Assembly (NCBI GenBank): GCA_900545665.1
Contig: UQZU01000024.1
Span: 1 to 34,013 of the forward strand
Direction of reading: 5' to 3'
DNA length: 34,013 nucleotides
From: an uncultured Collinsella sp.
GTDB taxonomy: Bacteria; Actinomycetota; Coriobacteriia; Coriobacteriales; Coriobacteriaceae
The notes under the pieces are model-generated. The model was not told the origin of the DNA, made no database searches, and saw only the letters and a program-made list of their open reading frames with translations. Of this stretch, positions 28,858-34,013 are shown in pieces. Made by a program: the position numbers and the translations under genes. The first letter of the stretch is position 1. The number at the start of each line of letters is the position of its first letter.

Positions 28858-30552
28858 ATGGCAACTGTTGCCGCACCTATCGACGCTACATCGACCGCCG
28901 CTTGGAAGGCGCTCGAGGCCCATCAGGAGAAGCTCGAGGCCGAGGGTATCGACCTTAAGGCATGGTTCGCTGCCGATGCGGAGCGCGTGAACAAGCTGAG
29001 CTTTGACGCCGGCGACCTGCACTTCGACCTGTCCAAGAACCTGGTGACCGATGAGACCGTCAAGCTGCTGTGCGATCTTGCCCGCGAGGTGAAGCTCGAG
29101 GAGCGCCGCGACGCCATGTTCTCCGGCGAGCACATCAACACCACCGAGGACCGCGCCGTCCTGCACACCGCGCTGCGCCGCCCGGCAAGCGAGAAGGGCC
29201 AGCTCATCGTTGACGGCCAGGATGTCGTCGCTGACGTGCACGAGGTCCTCGACCGCATGTATGCCTTCGCCGAGTGCGTGCGCTCCGGTGAGTGGAAGGG
29301 CGTTACCGGCAAGAAGATCGAGCACCTGGTGTCCATCGGCATCGGCGGCTCCGATCTGGGCCCGGTCATGGCTTACGAGGCCCTGCGTCCCTATGCCGAC
29401 GCCGGTATCGACTGCCGCTATATCTCCAACATCGACCCCAACGACCAGGCCGAGAAGCTCAAGGGTTTGGATCCCGAGACCACGCTCGTGATCATCGTCT
29501 CCAAGACCTTCACCACACTCGAGACCCTCACCAACGCCCGCGAGGTCAAGACCTGGATGCTCGAGCAGCTCAAGGCTCAGGGCGCCATCGACGGCTCCGA
29601 TGAGCAGAACGCCGAGGCCGTGGCCAAGCACTTCGTCGCTGTCTCCACCGCACTCGAGAAGGTCGAGGCCTTCGGCATCGACCCCGCTAACGCTTTTGGT
29701 TTCTGGAATTGGGTCGGCGGCCGCTACTCCGTTGACTCCGCCGTGGGCCTGTCGCTGATCGTCGTGCTCGGCCCCGAGCGCTTCCAGCAGTTCCTTGAGG
29801 GCTTCCATGCCATCGACGAGTACTTCTGCAACACGCCGCTCGAGAACAACGCCGTCGCGCTGATGGGCCTGCTCAACGTCTGGTACGTCAACTTCTTCGG
29901 TTCCAAGAGCCACGCCGTGCTTCCGTACTGCCAGTACCTGCACCGTTTCCCGGCCTACCTGCAGCAGCTCACCATGGAGTCCAACGGCAAGCATGTCCGC
30001 TGGGACGGCAGCGCCGTGACCTCCGACACCGGTGAGATCTTCTGGGGCGAGCCCGGCACCAACGGTCAGCACGCCTTCTACCAGCTGCTGCATCAGGGCA
30101 CCGTGGTGGTTCCGGCCGATTTCATCGCCTTCGCCAACACTGCCAACCCCGCAACCGACAGCGGCCAGGATGTCCACGAGCTGTTCCTGGGCAACTTCCT
30201 GGCCCAGACCAAGGCACTCGCCTTTGGTAAGACGGCCGATGAGGTGCGCGCCGAGGGCACGCCCGAGCAGATCGTCCCGGCCCGCTGCTTTGAGGGCAAC
30301 CGTCCGACGACCTCGATCTTCGGCGACACGTTGACCCCGTTCGCGCTCGGCGAGCTCATCGCCCTGTACGAGCACATTACGTTTGTCGAGGGCACGGTCT
30401 GGGGCATCGACTCCTACGACCAGTGGGGCGTCGAGCTGGGCAAGCAGCTTGCCAAGCAGATTACCCCGGCCTTCCACGACGACGCCGCCAAGGCCGAGCA
30501 GGACGCTTCGACCCAGGCGCTCATCGAGTTCTACCGCGCGCATCGCAAGTAG
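28858..30552 (+). CDS. pgi: Glucose-6-phosphate isomerase
   Basis: Interconverts glucose-6-phosphate and fructose-6-phosphate in glycolysis. The 564-residue enzyme is of the long bacterial form, with SIGIGGSDLGPVM, SNIDPNDQ, VSKTFTTLET, FWNWVGGRYS and the signature GEPGTNGQHAFYQLLHQG. Codon use is heavily biased to C/G-ending major codons, as for a highly expressed gene. AGGAGG precedes ATG 28858. The region 28733-28857 upstream holds TAGAAT (28793-28798) as a possible -10 but no well-spaced -35. Confidence 0.98.
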   Translation: MATVAAPIDATSTAAWKALEAHQEKLEAEGIDLKAWFAADAERVNKLSFDAGDLHFDLSKNLVTDETVKLLCDLAREVKLEERRDAMFSGEHINTTEDRAVLHTALRRPASEKGQLIVDGQDVVADVHEVLDRMYAFAECVRSGEWKGVTGKKIEHLVSIGIGGSDLGPVMAYEALRPYADAGIDCRYISNIDPNDQAEKLKGLDPETTLVIIVSKTFTTLETLTNAREVKTWMLEQLKAQGAIDGSDEQNAEAVAKHFVAVSTALEKVEAFGIDPANAFGFWNWVGGRYSVDSAVGLSLIVVLGPERFQQFLEGFHAIDEYFCNTPLENNAVALMGLLNVWYVNFFGSKSHAVLPYCQYLHRFPAYLQQLTMESNGKHVRWDGSAVTSDTGEIFWGEPGTNGQHAFYQLLHQGTVVVPADFIAFANTANPATDSGQDVHELFLGNFLAQTKALAFGKTADEVRAEGTPEQIVPARCFEGNRPTTSIFGDTLTPFALGELIALYEHITFVEGTVWGIDSYDQWGVELGKQLAKQITPAFHDDAAKAEQDASTQALIEFYRAHRK

Positions 30553-30585
30553 TCGCTGCTGTTAACGCATCGCGCCTTATAGTCA

Positions 30586-30618
30586 GGGGCCCGTATCCTA
30601 TCGGATGCGGGCCCCTTT
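30586..30618 (+). terminator. Rho-independent terminator after pgi
   Basis: GGGGCCCGTATCC (30586-30598) pairs with GGATGCGGGCCCC (30603-30615) with one wobble, then TTT. It separates pgi from the mobile-element-like genes on the other strand. Confidence 0.8.
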
Positions 30619-30693
30619 GCTTTGCCGTGGTCCCGGGGCGCACGGCCTTTGTGGGACATCGCCGGGGCGCCGCGCGCTGCGAGAACCCTGCGC

Positions 30694-31998
30694 CTAGATC
30701 TCGGCCTCCGCATGGCCTCGCTGCGCCTCGGGCAGCTCCCCGTAGAGCGGATGGTCTTCGAGCCTAAAGCGCTCGACCTGTTCGGGAGTGCGACCGCGTA
30801 CAAAGAGCCACGAGCGATCAATCGGCGTCGCCATGAGCGTGCTGGGCAGCGCGTCGGCGCGGTCGGAAAACACTCGGGCACTCTCGGGATCCTGGAACGC
30901 CAGCACCAGATGCGTGTCGCAGTTGCCCATGATGGAGCGTGCGCGTGCCTCGCCATAGAGCGCATCGAGCTGGTTGGTCGACTGCAGCAGCAGCGTTGCC
31001 CAGATGTTACGGCTTCGGATAATCGAGAGCACGTTGTCGATCTGGGGGATCTGCAGATTTGCGAAGTCATCGAGCATAAAGCGCACGGGCACGGGCAGGC
31101 TGCCGTCGGGCTGCCTATCGGTCTCACGAATGAGGCCCATAAACGCCTGCGAAATAAAGAGGCCGGTCAGCGGATCGAGATTGCGGTCAATATCGCTCAC
31201 GGTTACAAACAGGGCGCAGGGGGTGTGTCCCATGGAAGCGAAGTCCACCTGATGGCACTCACGATAGAGCTGTGCCGCACCGTCGAATCCCAGACACATG
31301 ACCTTTTCGGCAAGGATGCCGACGATGCTCGCGTGCATGCGCTCGGCATTTTGCGTAATGGCGTAGCGCCGCCATAGCGAGAGGGCATAGCTTTGGGGGT
31401 CGGTCGTGATCAGGTCGTCAAACAATCGACCCGTGGCACCGTCCTGCAGATGCTCGATCAGCTTGATGACCGAGCTGATCGTCTGCTCGTCGGCGGGTAG
31501 CTGTTCGGTGACGTAGGCGATAAGACACGACAGCAGGTTTGCCGCCGCATGATCCCAAAAAGGCTGGTTGTTGTCCTCGATGGGGCAGATGGCCTTTGCC
31601 ACCCAGAGGATGTCCTGCTGGTTGGGCCTGCCGTCCGCCTTGCGGCGAATGTGCCTCAGGGGGTTGTAGCCGCAGCGCTCGATGCCGAGCGCAAGGGCCG
31701 GGACGGTGTTGAGGTCGGCGAAGTTGAGACATTGCACGCGGTAATCGTGGGCTGCCAGCACGGGTCCCACTTCGCGACAGGGCGTGCCTTTGGTGTCGAG
31801 CACGATGTAGCTTGCGTTCATTTGCAGCAGGTTGGGCTTGAGGACGTTTCGGGTCTTGCCGGCTCCCGAGGGGCCGATCACAAGTGCGTTGTTGTTGAGT
31901 CCCGTTTGGCGGGTGTCGCAGGAAAGCGTTCGATCCTTGGCGAGGATGGTGGACGATGCGGACTCAGATGCGGCGAGGCGGCTGGCGAGGTTAGACAT
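30694..31998 (-). CDS. VirD4/TraG-type conjugative coupling ATPase
   Basis: A cytoplasmic ATPase of 434 residues resembling type IV coupling proteins, which feed DNA-protein complexes to a conjugation channel. Walker A GPSGAGKT is at residues 42-49, the Walker B region is VRFMLDDFANLQIP (D310-D311, where relatives have DE), followed by IIRSRNIWATLLLQSTNQL and NCDTHLVLAF, as in TraG/VirD4. The N-terminal membrane helices of the family are missing: the protein begins about 40 residues before Walker A. AAGGAGG is six bases before ATG 31998, which overlaps the stop of the ClpP-like gene by eight bases. Confidence 0.85.
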   Translation of the reverse strand: MSNLASRLAASESASSTILAKDRTLSCDTRQTGLNNNALVIGPSGAGKTRNVLKPNLLQMNASYIVLDTKGTPCREVGPVLAAHDYRVQCLNFADLNTVPALALGIERCGYNPLRHIRRKADGRPNQQDILWVAKAICPIEDNNQPFWDHAAANLLSCLIAYVTEQLPADEQTISSVIKLIEHLQDGATGRLFDDLITTDPQSYALSLWRRYAITQNAERMHASIVGILAEKVMCLGFDGAAQLYRECHQVDFASMGHTPCALFVTVSDIDRNLDPLTGLFISQAFMGLIRETDRQPDGSLPVPVRFMLDDFANLQIPQIDNVLSIIRSRNIWATLLLQSTNQLDALYGEARARSIMGNCDTHLVLAFQDPESARVFSDRADALPSTLMATPIDRSWLFVRGRTPEQVERFRLEDHPLYGELPEAQRGHAEAEI

Positions 31999-32608
31999 GG
32001 GCGACCTCCTTGGTGGTCGAGAGGATTTCGTGGGCAAAGCCGAGCTCGACGGCGCGCTCGGCCGAAAGGTAGGTGTCTTTTGCAGTGAGGGACTGGATGC
32101 GCTTGGGCGTGAGGCCGCTGCGGTCCGAGAGGATTTGCGTGAGGGTCTTGCGGGTCTGCATGAGACGCCGGCTGGTTTCCTGCAGCGCAAGTGCCGAGCC
32201 GCCTGCCCCCTGGGGGATCAGCGGGTCGTGAATCATCAGCTCTGCATGGGGCGCCATACGGCGATCGTCACCGCCCATAAAGATCACGGCGCCCATGGAC
32301 GCGGCGAATTCCAGGCAGACGGTGCGGATGGGGCACGATGCGAGGCGCATGGCGTCATAGATCGCAAGACCCGATCGCACGCTTCCGCCGGCGCTGGCGA
32401 CAAATATGGTGATGGGGCGGCTGGGGTCGGTGGCATCGAGCAGGCGGATCTGCTGGCATAGGTCGTGGGCCATCGGGGTTTCGATGTTTCCCATGACGGA
32501 GAGCTCGCGACGGGCGAGCATCTCATCGTAAATGCTGGTGAGCGTGATACCTCGGGCGGATTCACGCATGGTGAGGGGGCTGATGATGGGGGAATGATTG
32601 GTGTCCAT
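31991..32608 (-). CDS. ClpP-like serine protease of the mobile-element module
   Basis: Protein of 205 residues with the ClpP fold pattern: GNIETPMAHDLCQQIRLLDA, ASAGGSVRSGLAIYDAM, the nucleophile S104 in FAASMGAV, H127 in MIHDPL and D178 in AKDTYLSAERAVELG, so the triad looks complete. An N-terminal tail of ~25 residues differs from housekeeping ClpP, and the usual SPGG is SAGG. AAAGGAG precedes ATG 32608. Its end overlaps the coupling-ATPase start, so the two are translationally coupled. It may process a transfer-apparatus protein; that is inference from position. Confidence 0.85.
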   Translation of the reverse strand: MDTNHSPIISPLTMRESARGITLTSIYDEMLARRELSVMGNIETPMAHDLCQQIRLLDATDPSRPITIFVASAGGSVRSGLAIYDAMRLASCPIRTVCLEFAASMGAVIFMGGDDRRMAPHAELMIHDPLIPQGAGGSALALQETSRRLMQTRKTLTQILSDRSGLTPKRIQSLTAKDTYLSAERAVELGFAHEILSTTKEVAHV

Positions 32609-32671
32609 GAGGACTCCTTTCTGTTGGTTGTGTTGTGGAATAGGATTGTTGCCCGCGGAGGGGCTGGCGGG

Positions 32672-33562
32672 CTACAGGGTTCGTCCAAGCCTGAGATCGA
32701 GCTCGGTTGTGGGACAGGCTGCCTGTTCGTGCGGCTCGCAAGCGCCAAGGGCTCCAAAGCGATGAAGCGTTGCGGCGGGCGTGGTGTAGGCGAGCCGCAG
32801 CTGATGCTCGACAGGGGCACATCCGTCATTTTTGTAATGAGCCGCGTAGTACTGCGCGATGCTGGCGTTCATCTCGTTGCCATTGCGATGGCGCTCAAAC
32901 TGGCGTCTGCAGGTCTCGATGATCTTTGCTACCGACTTGGGTGCCGTCGCGGGAACAAGGGCGAGATAGCCCTCAAATAGCTCGTTGATGCTCAGGAGGC
33001 ACAGCAGGTCGATCAGCGTCCTTATGGCCGCTCCCTCGGCGGAAAAGTGCGCGGTCATGCGGTTATATCGGTTGCGGTCGACGATGGCCGCATGGGGTCT
33101 AGGAGTTTTCTGCCCCGTGGTCCCGGGCTTTTGCCGCGCCTGTGTATTGAGCTCGACGTTGCAGCGCTTGAGGCCGTCCAACGGAAGGAACAGTGCGGTG
33201 CGCAGGGCGTTCCGTTTGCTTTCGAGTTCATGACGCTCGTCGGGCTCCCATTCGAGCTTGAGTTTCGTGTCGAGCGCCGTAAGCATATGGGCTAGGCAGC
33301 CTACGGTAAGAACGTGCGAATCGTTGTCGCGTTTTGGGGCATAGGGGTCTGTCAGCTTGCGAATGTCGGGGTCGCCCATGATCTTTGTGCAGCGCTTCAG
33401 CAGTTGAGGGTGATCGGCCAAGATCGTCGCGAGCGGTAGCGACGCGTAGTTCTTGATGGTCGCGGCGGCAAAGGCGGCGTCATATTCGTTTGCATATGCT
33501 CGCTCAATGCGGGCATCCAGAATGCTTTTCTTATCGCCGTCTTCAGCGTGGTGGTTTGTCAT
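32672..33562 (-). CDS. Unknown, mostly alpha-helical protein
   Basis: Protein of 296 residues that I cannot assign. It is rich in charged and alanine residues with predicted helices throughout, has a basic stretch near residues 155-175 (ARQKPGTTGQKTPRPHAA) and a histidine/cysteine-bearing tail (HEQAACPTTELDLRLGRTL). No signal peptide or membrane helix is visible. ATG 33562 is chosen because TTGGAGAAGCT precedes it; an in-frame start at 33718 would add 52 residues made from the repeat-rich DNA upstream and has no ribosome binding site. As first gene before a ClpP-like protease and coupling ATPase it is probably part of the same transfer module. Confidence 0.65.
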   Translation of the reverse strand: MTNHHAEDGDKKSILDARIERAYANEYDAAFAAATIKNYASLPLATILADHPQLLKRCTKIMGDPDIRKLTDPYAPKRDNDSHVLTVGCLAHMLTALDTKLKLEWEPDERHELESKRNALRTALFLPLDGLKRCNVELNTQARQKPGTTGQKTPRPHAAIVDRNRYNRMTAHFSAEGAAIRTLIDLLCLLSINELFEGYLALVPATAPKSVAKIIETCRRQFERHRNGNEMNASIAQYYAAHYKNDGCAPVEHQLRLAYTTPAATLHRFGALGACEPHEQAACPTTELDLRLGRTL

Positions 33563-33576
33563 AGCTTCTCCAATCG

Positions 33577-33653
33577 GTTGATGTTCGTGCTGTTTGTTGA
33601 TGTGTTGGTTGTCGTGAGTGATGTGCTTGCCGTGGGTGATGTGCTGACGTTGG
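33577..33653. repeat. Imperfect tandem repeats around TGATGT
   Basis: Four units of 18-22 bp share (G)TGATGT: 33577-33595, 33596-33617, 33618-33635 and 33636-33653; the last two are GTGATGTGCTTGCCGTGG and GTGATGTGCTGACGTTGG. They lie right upstream of the unknown minus-strand gene. Read in frame on the minus strand they would encode a His-rich repeat, which may be coincidence or an unused N-terminal extension. They resemble iterons or a multi-copy operator. Confidence 0.6.
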
Positions 33654-34013
33654 GGTGCTATGCGGTTTTCAATGAGCCCGTGAGGCAGTTGCTGCAGGGG
33701 CGGGATGGAACGGCCCATGCAAGGCGGAAGGCATCGTGCTCAAAATCGAGACAGCAATGCCCTGGGTGCCTCACATGTGGCAGTTACCTCATTAAGTTGT
33801 CATTGCGTTTGGGGTTGTACTTTGCCGATCTTCCTTCTCTTACACGCTAAAACTCAAACTTCATATGCTCGATCTACTTAAAACCGCAACGGCGGTCTTT
33901 TATCAACTTATATGTCGGAACGCGTCTTTGCAAGTACTTTTTTGTCTTTGTTTCAAATGGCCTTGATTATCAACTTCATCCGAACACCTCCCACATTCAT
34001 CCGCACATGTGCG
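33654..34013. other. AT-richer upstream region of the mobile-element module
   Basis: No gene is visible. It contains a terminator-like hairpin ACCGC-AACG-GCGGT with flanking A- and T-runs (33880-33902), a minus-strand promoter candidate TTGCAA (33928-33933) / TATAAG (33907-33912) with a short 15-bp spacing, and a perfect 12-bp palindrome CGCACATGTGCG at the window's last bases (34002-34013). Base composition is clearly more AT-rich than the rest of the window, consistent with acquired DNA. The region continues beyond the window. Confidence 0.45.

Noticed and set aside
28792..30543. Very long open frame on the minus strand (about 580 codons) opposite pgi
   Set aside because: It is the mirror of a highly biased gene: the product is Val/Leu/Gly/Asp-rich without domain motifs, and pgi on the plus strand carries all family signatures. 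The same applies to long antisense frames opposite nrdD (769-2883), metY (13353-14846) and the UreE-like/HAD genes (8163-9410).
33577..33653. CRISPR array
   Set aside because: The units are short, imperfect and directly adjacent without spacers, and no cas genes are present. No other CRISPR-like pattern was seen in the window.

Overview
The window reads like a chromosomal segment of a GC-rich, strictly anaerobic gut actinobacterium of the class Coriobacteriia, most likely Collinsella or a close relative. This is inferred from gene content (class III anaerobic ribonucleotide reductase, flavodoxin with a DUF3793 partner, many GTG/TTG starts behind strong purine-rich ribosome binding sites) and from base composition. 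No database search was possible.

Layout. (1) 1-3896: the 3' half of tRNA-Val(GAC) with its terminator, a gene-free stretch, then nrdD behind a promoter with NrdR-box-like sites, and nrdG. The two nrd genes are separated by about 425 bp that holds two large palindromic insert-like elements. (2) 3964-5634: folE, an HD-domain phosphohydrolase and folB, a compact pterin/folate operon. (3) 5641-14699: a YgjP-type metallopeptidase, an M19 dipeptidase, an FKBP prolyl isomerase followed by an orphan UreE-like protein, a Cof-type HAD phosphatase, a PerR-like Fur regulator, acylphosphatase, a Gfo/Idh/MocA oxidoreductase, RNase HI, and a LysR regulator divergent from metY. The metY leader encodes a 17-residue peptide and can fold into competing hairpins. 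(4) 15012-20865: a secreted coiled-coil protein, a small membrane protein, panE (with a small ORF and a terminator in front of it), an aldo/keto reductase with two [4Fe-4S] motifs, a second Gfo/Idh oxidoreductase and nfo. The last two genes are each preceded by the same structured repeat, whose inner stem has changed in a compensatory way and whose outer stem includes the Shine-Dalgarno sequence. (5) 21013-24118: a complete polar amino-acid ABC transporter (lipoprotein, permease with an unusual extracytoplasmic domain, ATPase). (6) 24234-30552: flavodoxin plus DUF3793, a copper-type HMA protein behind a CsoR-like operator, a LexA-controlled Y-family polymerase with a YolD-like partner, an iron-alcohol-dehydrogenase N-domain remnant, and pgi. 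(7) 30694-34013: part of a conjugative-element-like module on the minus strand: an unknown helical protein, a ClpP-like protease overlapping a VirD4/TraG-type coupling ATPase, and an AT-richer upstream region with imperfect tandem repeats.

The most novel-looking signals are in RNA and repeats rather than proteins: the paired Shine-Dalgarno-sequestering elements (18723-18807 and 19903-19990), the metY leader-peptide system (13211-13388), the panE upstream ORF/terminator (17221-17381), and several palindromic elements sitting precisely between genes (2901-3037, 3200-3313, 9513-9595, 28669-28732). Of the protein genes, the UreE-like orphan beside the FKBP, the truncated alcohol dehydrogenase domain, the two-part permease and the ClpP/coupling-protein pair deserve a closer look.
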